DNA of 64,000 nucleotides from Microbacterium foliorum (GTDB lineage: Bacteria; Actinomycetota; Actinomycetes; Actinomycetales; Microbacteriaceae): NCBI RefSeq assembly GCF_003367705.1, contig NZ_CP031425.1, forward strand, positions 2,914,001 through 2,978,000. Direction: 5' to 3'. Under the pieces are notes generated by a model. That model was not told where the DNA came from and made no database searches. It saw only the letters and a list, made by a program, of their open reading frames with translations. A program made the position numbers and the translations under genes. Shown piece after piece: positions 56,452-64,000 of this stretch. Every line of letters starts with the position of its first letter. The first letter of the stretch is position 1.

Positions 56452-58035
56452 CTACGCGAGCCGCTTCACCGTCAGACCACGGAACGTGCTCGTCCCGTCG
56501 TGAGAGAAGAGACGGATGCGGTTGTCGCCCTCCAGCGGGAACACACGGTGCGAGTGCACGGCGCGCCCGTCTCCGATGAACACCTCGACGCTCGTGCGGT
56601 CCACGAGGATCCGCAGGCTCAGGTGCCCGGCCGAGGGATCGATCGGCGTCTGGGTCTCGCCGCCGGTCGGGTTGATGGTCGGACGCCGGTTGAGATAGGC
56701 GAATCCCCCCGCGAGGAATGCTCCCGTGGCGACGTGGCGCCCGCCGCCGGGTGCGCGGCAGATCTCCAGGCCGACGTTGGTCGGCGCCGACGCGGCATCC
56801 CAGACGATGTCGCAGGTGAGATCGTATGCCGACTCCCGCAGGTCGAGGTCTCGCGTCCCGGCGACCTCGACGTCGCCCAGGCTGTGCGTGCGCGTCACGT
56901 GGTCGGCCAACGCGGCGGTGGGGGCGGAGGCGAGGTGGTAGCCGTCGCTCCCCCGCTTCAGGCGGACGTCACGGACGATCATGTCGTCGCCGTTGTAGCC
57001 GTCGGTGGCGAGGGTGGGGGTGTTGTGCGGGTAGTCCCAGAAGTTCGCCCAGCCGATCACGCGCCGGAGGGTCGGATCCTCCGCACCCGCCGTGTCATGG
57101 TTCGGGTACGTGACCGCTCCGTAGAAGTCGAACCCGTAGTCGAGCCACTCGGGCTCATCACGGTCGGCGACGAACGATGCGCCGTCGAAGCGGCCCGTCC
57201 AGTAGGCGTAGGTGGCCGGCAGGCCCCGTGCCTTCGCGTTCCCGCTGGTGCCGAGGATCCAATGGGAGGTGCCGTCGTCGGCCGTCATCCGGAAGATGTC
57301 CGGACACTCCAGAAGGCCGAGGTCGGTGCGCACGAACTCCCCGACCCGCGTCCAGGAGCGCAGGTCGCCTGACGCGTAGAAGCCGATCGTCTGCCCCTCC
57401 GCATTGGCCATGAACCATCGGTCGCGGTCGGCATCCCAGATCACCTTGGGGTCGCGGAAGTCCGGGGTTCCGGGATTCGCGAGGACCGGAGCGGTGCCAC
57501 CCGGCCGGAACGAGCGACCGCGGTCGGTCGAATACCAGAGGTACTGCGCCTGCCGCCCCTCGGGGGCCTGCGTGACGATCGCGATGACGGCACCGGCACC
57601 GTATCCCGCCGTGTTCTGGTCGTCGACGACCAGCGACCCCGACCAGCAGTCGCCGTTGGCGTCGCTGAACTTCGGGATCGCCTCGCCGCGGTCGCGGAAC
57701 TCGACATGGTCACGGGTCGTCGCGCGGCGCCACGACGTGCCGACTCCGCCCTCGAGGTAGTCGGCGTTGTAGAGGTAGTAGTAGTGGTACTCGCCGTCGA
57801 GGTAGATCGGCCGCTGCGGGTCGTTCTTCCAGTTGTCGGGCACGCTGAAGTGGTACGTCGGTCGCATGCGCGATCGTCCTTTCGAGGAGGGGCCTCCCGC
57901 TGCGGCAGGAGTCGCGGGAGCGAGTGTCGAGGCGGCGGCGGATTCACCGGCCACCAGGGCGAGCGAGCCGCCGATCGCGGCGGCCCCCGCCCCTGCGAGG
58001 AGTGCGCGGCGGGAGAGCGCGTGAGGAGTGTCCAT
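56452..58035 (-). CDS. Secreted (Tat) glycoside hydrolase family 32 fructanase
   Basis: A 527-residue exported GH32 enzyme. The Tat signal has S-R-R-A-L-L-A followed by a hydrophobic stretch to about residue 37. The five-bladed propeller carries PDNWKNDPQRPIYLDG (nucleophile Asp in N-D-P), FRDPKVIWD (transition-state stabiliser) and LLECPDIFR (acid/base Glu); a C-terminal beta-sandwich follows. The N-D-P-Q-R form and YHYYYLYNADYLEGG resemble bacterial levanases and levan fructotransferases. It would cut levan or inulin outside the cell. ATG 58035 has GGAAGG 5 nt upstream. It is the last gene of the fructan operon. Confidence 0.88.
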   Translation of the reverse strand: MDTPHALSRRALLAGAGAAAIGGSLALVAGESAAASTLAPATPAAAGGPSSKGRSRMRPTYHFSVPDNWKNDPQRPIYLDGEYHYYYLYNADYLEGGVGTSWRRATTRDHVEFRDRGEAIPKFSDANGDCWSGSLVVDDQNTAGYGAGAVIAIVTQAPEGRQAQYLWYSTDRGRSFRPGGTAPVLANPGTPDFRDPKVIWDADRDRWFMANAEGQTIGFYASGDLRSWTRVGEFVRTDLGLLECPDIFRMTADDGTSHWILGTSGNAKARGLPATYAYWTGRFDGASFVADRDEPEWLDYGFDFYGAVTYPNHDTAGAEDPTLRRVIGWANFWDYPHNTPTLATDGYNGDDMIVRDVRLKRGSDGYHLASAPTAALADHVTRTHSLGDVEVAGTRDLDLRESAYDLTCDIVWDAASAPTNVGLEICRAPGGGRHVATGAFLAGGFAYLNRRPTINPTGGETQTPIDPSAGHLSLRILVDRTSVEVFIGDGRAVHSHRVFPLEGDNRIRLFSHDGTSTFRGLTVKRLA

Positions 58036-58071
58036 GATCACCTTCCGTTGAGGGCAGCATCGGCGCTGCCG

Positions 58072-59025
58072 TTAGGGGTGCGCGACGGCAGGCGCTCGCC
58101 CGCCGATCGCGTCGAACGACGGCAGCGCAGCCGCCGCGAGATCTGCCGCCCAGGGCAGATCGGCTCCGGCCCGCGACACCGTCATCGCTGCGGCGACGGC
58201 CGCGCGGATGCCGAGGACCTCGATCGTCGACCGGTCGAGAGGACGATCCGTGGTCAGCAGGTCGGCGATGAGAGAGCTCATATAGGTGTCGCCTGCACCG
58301 ATCGTGTCGGTGACCGACACGGCGGACGCGGCGACGGAGACGGCGGCGTCCTGTGCGACGAGCAGAGCGCCTGCCGCACCGAGGGTGATCACGACCAGCC
58401 TCGGCCCCAGCGCACGCACACGCTCGCCGACCTCGGCCGGCGACAGCAGCGGATACAGCCACTCGGCATCCTCATCGCTCATCTTCACGACGTCGGCCCG
58501 GGAGGCCAGCTCCTCGAAGTCCGCGAACGTCTCGGCATGGCTGCCGAGCAGGGCGGGCCGGATGTTCGGGTCGAACGTGACGAGGCGCGCGTCGAGCCGA
58601 TCCAGGTGCGCGAGCACGGTCGCGCGCCCCGGCGCGAGGAAGGCGCCGATCGATCCGGTGTGCACGAGCTGCGGGGCGACCGCCAGCGGTGCCGCGCCCG
58701 GGTTCCACCGCACGTCGAAGAGGTACGACGCCGAGCCGTCGCCGCGCATTGTGGCGGTCGCCGTGGAGGTGGGGAGATCCGAGAACGAACCGGCCAGCAC
58801 GTGCACGCCCGATCGCTCGAGATGACGCACGATGCGGCTGCCTCGCGGGTCCCGTCCGAGGTCGGTCAGCAGTGCGACGTCCAGGCCGCGACGGCCGAGT
58901 CCGAGCGCGACGTTCGCGGGGCTGCCCCCCGGATGCTCCGTCGTCGACGTGCCGTCATCGACGATGTCCACGAGCGCCTCCCCGATGACGAGGGCGGCGA
59001 GCGGTTCCGCCGTCGCGCCGCTCAT
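58072..59025 (-). CDS. PfkB-family fructokinase
   Basis: A 317-residue ribokinase-family sugar kinase. The N-terminal GEALVDIV and HPGGSPANVALGLGRRG match the first PfkB signature. DTIGAGDTYMSSLIADLL is the second, with the catalytic Asp in G-A-G-D. TFDPNIRPALL is the usual substrate-side strand. It would phosphorylate fructose released by the GH32 enzymes to fructose-6-phosphate (ATP-dependent). ATG 59025 overlaps the stop of the upstream GH32 gene by 4 bp, and the downstream secreted GH32 gene starts 36 bp after its stop. Confidence 0.9.
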   Translation of the reverse strand: MSGATAEPLAALVIGEALVDIVDDGTSTTEHPGGSPANVALGLGRRGLDVALLTDLGRDPRGSRIVRHLERSGVHVLAGSFSDLPTSTATATMRGDGSASYLFDVRWNPGAAPLAVAPQLVHTGSIGAFLAPGRATVLAHLDRLDARLVTFDPNIRPALLGSHAETFADFEELASRADVVKMSDEDAEWLYPLLSPAEVGERVRALGPRLVVITLGAAGALLVAQDAAVSVAASAVSVTDTIGAGDTYMSSLIADLLTTDRPLDRSTIEVLGIRAAVAAAMTVSRAGADLPWAADLAAAALPSFDAIGGRAPAVAHP

Positions 59026-60401
59026 CCGAGATCCAGACCGGTGACCGTCAGGGACTCGATCGTCGCACCGGGGCGACTCGCGCCGATCCGCACGCCGGTC
59101 CGTTCGTCCGCGGTCATGATCTGGTCGCTGATCGTCACAGCGCCTCCGTCGGCGAACACCTCGACCGAGGTGCTGTCGACCCAGACATCGAGGTCGAGCA
59201 TGCCGTCGCGCAGCTCCACGGGCGCCGACGAGGCGAGTCCGAAGTCTGCCGAGAACGACGTGTTCGACGCGCCGGATCGATCCAGGGTGAGCACGCCGTC
59301 GTCGTACCGCACCGCGATGGCGTCCTCCGCCTCCGCTCCGGCGCGGACGTGCAGCTCGACCGCCGCTCCGGCGGGACGCATCGTGAGCTCGATGCGCAGC
59401 GCGGATCCCTGCGCCTCGGCGGGCAGTTCGAACCCGCCGACCGGGATCGGGGTGTCCTCGCACGAGAAGGCGGGCGGACGGTCGACATCGACGGCGGGCA
59501 GCTGCAGCAGCACATCTCCGCGGAGCGCGAGACGGCGCGGGAGCGCCATGCTGCCGCGCCACGGGTACGTCGGCACCTCGCGCGCGTACGACCAGTTGCT
59601 GAGCCAGGCGAGCATCACGGGCTCCTCCATCCCGCTGAAGGTGACGCCGGCGTAGTAGTCGTGTCCGTGATCGAGCCAGTCCCAGCGCGACGCGGTGAAC
59701 GTCGTGCCGTCGAAGTCGCCCACGATGTACTGCATGCCCGAGCCGCCGCTCGGATGCCCGGGGTTCACCGACAGCGCCAGCACCCATCTGTCCCCCACCG
59801 CGAAGAGGTCGGGGCACTCCCACATGCCCTCGGGTGCGCCGAACGGTCCGAAGACGCTGAGCGGGTGCCAGTCGAGCAGGTCGTCGGAGCGGAACAGATG
59901 CACCTGACGATCGAGCGCCTCCACCGCGACGAGGATCCACTCCTCTCCGTGGCGGAACACCTTCGGGTCGCGGAAGTCCGCGGTGCCGCGATCGAGGACG
60001 ACGCCGTGCTTCGTCCACGTGTAGCCGCCGTCCAGGCTGTGGGCGAGCGCCTGCGCCTGACCGCGATCGGTCGCCGACGTGTAGAGCGCCACCAGAGGCG
60101 CGCGACCGTCGCCCCCCAGGCCCGACGAGTTCGTCGCATCGAACACGATGGAGCCGGAGAAGATCTGCTCGTCGTGGTCGAACCGCAACGCCACGGCGTG
60201 CTCCTGCCATGTCCGCAGATCGCGGCTCGTGGCGTGCCCCCAGCTCATGTTCCCCCAGTCCGCCGACTCGGGGTTGTGCTGGAAGTACAGGTGGTACAGG
60301 CCGTCGTGGTGGATGAGACCGTTCGGGTCGTTCATCCAGTTCTCCGCGGGGGCGAAGTGTGCCTGCGGGCGACTGGTCGCGTCGGTGAGGGGCGTCGTCA
60401 T
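59022..60401 (-). CDS. Cytoplasmic GH32 beta-fructofuranosidase
   Basis: A 459-residue GH32 hydrolase without signal peptide. It shows ENWMNDPNGLIHHDG (nucleophile Asp), FRDPKVFRHG and MWECPDLFAVGD (acid/base Glu), with a C-terminal sandwich ending in the family's STSVEVFADGGAVTISDQI. It probably releases fructose from imported fructo-oligosaccharides or sucrose. It is weaker as a sucrose-6-phosphate hydrolase, because no PTS gene is near. It lies between the ABC ATPase and fructokinase genes in the same operon. Confidence 0.9.
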   Translation of the reverse strand: MTTPLTDATSRPQAHFAPAENWMNDPNGLIHHDGLYHLYFQHNPESADWGNMSWGHATSRDLRTWQEHAVALRFDHDEQIFSGSIVFDATNSSGLGGDGRAPLVALYTSATDRGQAQALAHSLDGGYTWTKHGVVLDRGTADFRDPKVFRHGEEWILVAVEALDRQVHLFRSDDLLDWHPLSVFGPFGAPEGMWECPDLFAVGDRWVLALSVNPGHPSGGSGMQYIVGDFDGTTFTASRWDWLDHGHDYYAGVTFSGMEEPVMLAWLSNWSYAREVPTYPWRGSMALPRRLALRGDVLLQLPAVDVDRPPAFSCEDTPIPVGGFELPAEAQGSALRIELTMRPAGAAVELHVRAGAEAEDAIAVRYDDGVLTLDRSGASNTSFSADFGLASSAPVELRDGMLDLDVWVDSTSVEVFADGGAVTISDQIMTADERTGVRIGASRPGATIESLTVTGLDLG

Positions 60402-60471
60402 TGCGTGTCTACTCGGTTCGATGTCGTGGTGGTCGTCGTGTGGCGGGTCGTCGGGATCGGCATCGCGGCTG

Positions 60472-62307
60472 TCAGTCCAGGCCGTCCTGGCTGTACCAGT
60501 GCGTCGAGGAGACGAAGCGATGCGCCGGTCGGTCCTGGGCCGGCGACCGGCCCTCCGTGATCGTGTGGATCAGCGCGCGCACGCGGGCGCGCTCCTCCCG
60601 GTCGAAGGGCGTGCGTCGCAGCGGATCGGGGGCGGCCGAGACGAGCAGCCGGGTGTACGGATGCTGCGGCGCATCCATCACCTCTGCGCTCGCGCCGCCT
60701 TCGACCAGTGCTCCGCGGAGCATGACGATCGTCGTGTCCGCGACGAAACGCGCGGAAGCCAGATCGTGCGTGATGTACAGGATCGAGATCCCGCGCTCGT
60801 CGCGGAGGCGCTTCAGCAGCTGCAGCACCCCCATCCGCACCGACACGTCGAGCATCGAGGTGGGCTCGTCGGCCAGGATCACCTTCGGGTTCACCGCCAG
60901 CGCACGGGCGATCGCCACCCGCTGACGCTGCCCGCCGGAGAGCTCGTGCGGATGCCGGTCCAGCAGCGCGGGGTCGAGCTCGACGGAGTGCATCAGGGCG
61001 ACGGCCTCCTGCCGGCGCTGTGCGGCGGAGAGGTCGGAGTAGATGGCGAGCGGACGCTCGAGGAAGTGCCGGATGCGCTTCGTCGGGTTCAGCGATCCGA
61101 ACGGATCCTGGAACACCATCTGCACCGTGTTCCGGTATCTCCGAGACGCGCGCCGCGGCTCGTCGCGGAGCACATCGATGCCCTCGACGACCAGTCGCCC
61201 CGCGGACGGCTGCTCGAGCCGTGCGAGGATGCGGGCGATCGTGCTCTTGCCGCTGCCGGACTCGCCGACGAGCGCCATGATCTCCCCCGCGTGCAGGTCG
61301 AAGCTCGCCCCGTCGACGGCTCTCGTGCTGCGACGTGCGAACATCGACCCGCCCGTGAAGTCCTTGGTCACGTCGCGGAACGAGACCACGACCTCACCGG
61401 CCGCATCCGCATCCGCATTCGCATCCGGGGAGGCCCCGTCGACGACGGCGGCCGGCGCGGGCGCGGACGGGTCGCGGGTCACCGGCGGGAAGGCGTCGAT
61501 GAGCTTTCGCGTGTACTCGTGCGTGGGCCGCGCATACACCTCGGCCGAGTCCCCCACCTCCAGCAGAACGCCGTGACGCATGATGCCGAGGCGCTGACTG
61601 ATCTCGACCATCAGCGAGAGATCGTGCGTGATGAACAGGATCGCGAACCCGAGGCGGGCCTGCAGCTCCTTGATCTCGTTGATGATCTCCTGCTGCACGA
61701 CGACGTCGAGCGCCGTGGTGGGCTCGTCCATGATGAGCAGGTCCGGTTCGAGGGCCAGGGCGATCGCGATCACCGCACGCTGACGCATGCCCCCGGAGAG
61801 CTGGTGCGGATACGACGTCATGCGGTCGGGATCGATGCCCACGAGCTCGAGCAGCTGCCGCGCCCGATCGCGCGCCTCGGCCCGCGACATGCTGCGGTGG
61901 GTGGTGAAGACGTCGATGATCTGATCCCCGACCGTCATCACCGGGTTCAGCGAGTTCATCGCGCTCTGGAAGACCATCGAGACACGATTCCAGCGGAACG
62001 CCCGCAGCTCCTCCCCGGTGAGGCTCTCGATCTCGACGTCGCCGCAGCGGATCGACCCCGACACGATGCGGCCGTTGCCGCCGAGCAGCTTGAGGATCGC
62101 GTTCGCGATCGTGCTCTTGCCGCTTCCGGATTCTCCGGCGAGGCCGAAGGTCTCCCCCCGGCGGATGGAGAAGGACACGTTCTCGACGGCGGTGACGGAT
62201 CGGCCGTTCCCCTCGTAGGCGATCGTGAGATCGCGGACGTCGAGGATGACATCGGCCGCGTCGGGTGCCTGCGTGCTGCTCGCGGTCGCGCTCGGTGTGG
62301 TGGTCAT
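60472..62307 (-). CDS. Duplicated ABC ATPase of an oligopeptide/oligosaccharide importer (DppD-DppF fusion type)
   Basis: A 611-residue protein with two complete ABC domains. Domain 1 (about 20-270) has GESGSGKST, LSGGMRQRAVIAIALALEPDLLIMDEPTTALD and HDLSLM. Domain 2 (about 315-560) has GESGSGKST, LSGGQRQRVAIARALAVNPKVILADEPTSMLD and HDLAS. An acidic Asp/Ala linker joins them. Both carry the Opp/Dpp C-terminal HPYTRLL/HEYTRKL signature. It would power the two permeases encoded next to it. ATG 62307 overlaps the permease stop by 4 bp. Linkage to GH32 and fructokinase indicates fructo-oligosaccharide rather than peptide uptake. Confidence 0.92.
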   Translation of the reverse strand: MTTTPSATASSTQAPDAADVILDVRDLTIAYEGNGRSVTAVENVSFSIRRGETFGLAGESGSGKSTIANAILKLLGGNGRIVSGSIRCGDVEIESLTGEELRAFRWNRVSMVFQSAMNSLNPVMTVGDQIIDVFTTHRSMSRAEARDRARQLLELVGIDPDRMTSYPHQLSGGMRQRAVIAIALALEPDLLIMDEPTTALDVVVQQEIINEIKELQARLGFAILFITHDLSLMVEISQRLGIMRHGVLLEVGDSAEVYARPTHEYTRKLIDAFPPVTRDPSAPAPAAVVDGASPDANADADAAGEVVVSFRDVTKDFTGGSMFARRSTRAVDGASFDLHAGEIMALVGESGSGKSTIARILARLEQPSAGRLVVEGIDVLRDEPRRASRRYRNTVQMVFQDPFGSLNPTKRIRHFLERPLAIYSDLSAAQRRQEAVALMHSVELDPALLDRHPHELSGGQRQRVAIARALAVNPKVILADEPTSMLDVSVRMGVLQLLKRLRDERGISILYITHDLASARFVADTTIVMLRGALVEGGASAEVMDAPQHPYTRLLVSAAPDPLRRTPFDREERARVRALIHTITEGRSPAQDRPAHRFVSSTHWYSQDGLD

Positions 62308-63248
62308 CGCCGACGGTCCTTTCTCTTGGTGCGTCCGGCGAGTCGCGGATTGGTGATCTCGTCGACGGCGTAGTTGATGAGAGCGAGGGCGAACGCGACG
62401 AGGGCGATGGCGACACCCGACGGGATGAAGGTCCACCAGGTGCCGCGGATGAGCGAGCCCTCGATGCTGGCCCAATAGAGGTTGGTGCCCCAGCTGATCG
62501 CCGATACGTCGCCGAGCCCGAGGAACTCGAGCCCCGCCTGGGCGCCGATGCCGAAGATCACGCAGGCGAGGAAGGTGCTCATCACGATCGACGCCATGTT
62601 CGGCAGCATCTCGCGGAACATGATCGTCAGCGCCCGCTCGCCCGTCACGACCGCGGCGTCGGTGTAGTCCTTGCCGCGCAGAGAGAGGGCCTGCGACCGC
62701 ACCACTCGCGCGGAGCCCGCCCAGCCGGTGGCGACGAGCACGATGACGATGGTCCCCGGTCCGGGCGGGAGGAACGCGGCGAGGATGATCAGCAGCGGCA
62801 GCCCGGGGATCAGCAGGAAGATGTTCGTCACGACCGACAGCACGTCGTCGACGACGCGGCCGAAGAAGGCCGACACCAGGCCGACCAGCAGTCCGATGAG
62901 AGTGGCCAGAGCGCCGACGGTGAACCCGATGCCGAGCGAGCTCTGGGATCCCCAGATCAGGAGTGCGAGGACGTCCTCCCCCTTCGCGGTCGTGCCGAGA
63001 AGGTGCGCGAGCGACGGCGCCTCGGACCCGGCGACCACCGAGGCGCGGGGGTTGCCGGGTGCCAGCAGCGGCGCGGCGATCGCGACGATCACGAAGATCG
63101 CCAGGATGACCAGGCCGATCATGGCGCGACGGTCCCGCAGCAGACGCGCGAGCAGATGGTCGCGGTACATCGGGCTCTTCACCGGCACGCCGGGGCGCGA
63201 GGTCGTCGCCGTCGAGAGCATGCTCGATCCGGAATTCTGTACGGACAT
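62304..63248 (-). CDS. ABC transporter permease, DppC/OppC type
   Basis: A 314-residue permease with an N-terminal helix (RAMIGLVILAIFVIVAIAAPLLAPGNP, the OppC_N domain) and five further helices. The EAA loop is GKDYTDAAVVTGERALTIMFREMLPNMASIV. LGTTAKGEDVLALLIWGSQSSLGIGF matches the usual L-G-T-D-x-x-G-R-D block in altered form. ATG 63248 is 2 bp after the stop of the upstream permease. A heterodimer with the DppB-type permease is expected. Confidence 0.92.
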   Translation of the reverse strand: MSVQNSGSSMLSTATTSRPGVPVKSPMYRDHLLARLLRDRRAMIGLVILAIFVIVAIAAPLLAPGNPRASVVAGSEAPSLAHLLGTTAKGEDVLALLIWGSQSSLGIGFTVGALATLIGLLVGLVSAFFGRVVDDVLSVVTNIFLLIPGLPLLIILAAFLPPGPGTIVIVLVATGWAGSARVVRSQALSLRGKDYTDAAVVTGERALTIMFREMLPNMASIVMSTFLACVIFGIGAQAGLEFLGLGDVSAISWGTNLYWASIEGSLIRGTWWTFIPSGVAIALVAFALALINYAVDEITNPRLAGRTKRKDRRR

Positions 63249-63250
63249 GA

Positions 63251-64000
63251 TTACCTCACTCGCACGCGCGGGTCGAGCCGCACGTAGAAGATGTCGATCA
63301 GGAAGTTGGCGACCAGCACCGCGCCGGTCAGGGTGAGGAAGATGCCCTGCATGAGCGGGTAGTCCAGAGCCTGCACGGCCCGGAGCAGCTGGTAGCCGAT
63401 GCCGGGATAGGCGAAGACGACCTCGGTGAGCAGCGCGCCGCCGACCACGAAGCCGATCGACATCCCGAAGGAGGTCACCGAGGGCAGCATGGCGTTGCGG
63501 GCCGCGTAGCGGTACATGATGCGCCGCTCGGTCAGGCCCTTCGCGCGCGCCATCGTGATGTAGTCCTCGGCGGCGGTGCCGATCATCGTGTTGCGCATGC
63601 CCAGCATCCATCCGCCGACCGAGACCGCCACGATCGTGCCGGCGGGCAGGACGAGGTGCAGCAGCAGGTCGCCGATGAACTCCCCGCTGAAGGAGGGGAC
63701 GGTGCCCAGCGTGAAGGCCTGACCGATCGGGAACCACTTCAGGGTCACGGCGAACAGGTACAGCGCGATCATCGCGATGAAGAAGTAGGGGAACGACCCG
63801 GTGAACACCAGCAGCGGCGGGAAGATGGTGTCCAGCGCACCGCCGCGCCGCCAGGCCGCCCAGATGCCCAGCAGGTTGCCGAGGACGAACGAGATCACCA
63901 GCGCCGTGCCGCCGAGCAGGATCGTGTACCCGAGCTGCGCGCCGATCACCTGCACGACGGGCGTCGGGAACTGCGAGATCGAGAGGCCGAGGTTGCCGGT
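63251..64000 (-). CDS. ABC transporter permease, DppB/OppB type (5' end outside window)
   Basis: Partial: 249 codons to the window edge, lacking the N-terminus. The visible part has TGNLGLSISQFPTPVVQVIGAQLGYTILLGGTALVISFVLGN, the EAA-like EDYITMARAKGLTERRIMYRYAARNAMLPSV and AYPGIGYQLLRAVQALDYPLMQGIFLTLTGAVLVANFLIDIFYVRLDPRVR, the standard DppB ending. The binding-protein gene and promoter should lie just beyond position 64000. Confidence 0.92.
   Translation of the reverse strand, partial: TGNLGLSISQFPTPVVQVIGAQLGYTILLGGTALVISFVLGNLLGIWAAWRRGGALDTIFPPLLVFTGSFPYFFIAMIALYLFAVTLKWFPIGQAFTLGTVPSFSGEFIGDLLLHLVLPAGTIVAVSVGGWMLGMRNTMIGTAAEDYITMARAKGLTERRIMYRYAARNAMLPSVTSFGMSIGFVVGGALLTEVVFAYPGIGYQLLRAVQALDYPLMQGIFLTLTGAVLVANFLIDIFYVRLDPRVRVR

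Overview
This is a high-GC window with strong G/C at third codon positions, from an actinobacterium, most likely Microbacteriaceae and probably Microbacterium. The evidence is the set of small families typical of that group (DUF7882, DUF7218, DUF6458, FBP-type EF-G-binding domain), LAXTG (sortase E) cell-wall sorting signals, PaaX, MarR and LacI regulators, and Tat and lipoprotein exported enzymes. I found no rRNA, tRNA, CRISPR, phage or transposase gene.

Layout. 1-1252: 3' end of a kynureninase gene overlapping a PaaX-type regulator. 1197-7865: LacI regulator divergent from a CUT1 sugar ABC transporter (binding lipoprotein and two permeases, no ATPase) and a GH3 beta-glycosidase. 7866-12837: accessory stretch (AFG1/ZapE ATPase, DUF402, HIT, GNAT and ACT proteins, small gene remnants) whose intergenic gaps carry a family of short palindromes centred on AAACGATCGTTT. 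12838-20822: giant DUF11-repeat surface protein (copy A) followed by an ECF sigma factor fused to a zinc anti-sigma domain, membrane segments and an Ig-like tail. 20823-45396: ordinary chromosomal genes (FBP protein, copper-storage protein, CsbD, YbdK, two DHA2 exporters, GH114 lipoprotein, CYP152-type P450, zinc ADH, ThrE exporter, old yellow enzyme with MarR, osmoprotectant transporter lacking an adjacent ATPase, PAP2 and DUF1206 membrane proteins, ArsR-phosphatase fusion). 45397-53375: a second, inverted copy (B) of the sigma/adhesin module. 53716-55942: two paralogous AraC-type regulators upstream of adhesin B. 56225-64000: a fructan-utilisation operon (secreted GH32, fructokinase, second GH32, dipeptide-type ABC importer), cut by the window end.

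The standout feature is a roughly 5-kb inverted repeat (about 15847-20802 against 45488-50483) bracketing about 24.7 kb of chromosome. Each arm contains the C-terminal 923 codons of an adhesin (seven colinear DUF11 repeats and a LAXTG anchor), a hairpin, a 582-residue sigma/anti-sigma fusion, a terminator and about 300 bp of related non-coding DNA. Outside the arms the two adhesins have unrelated N-terminal halves. A 140-bp patch in the two sigma genes differs at only 2 positions although the sequence just upstream is clearly diverged, which suggests gene conversion. I infer a paired surface-display and membrane-tethered sigma module that can exchange sequence and could invert the intervening DNA. 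Promoter, operator and functional statements are inferences from sequence; no computation or database search was run.
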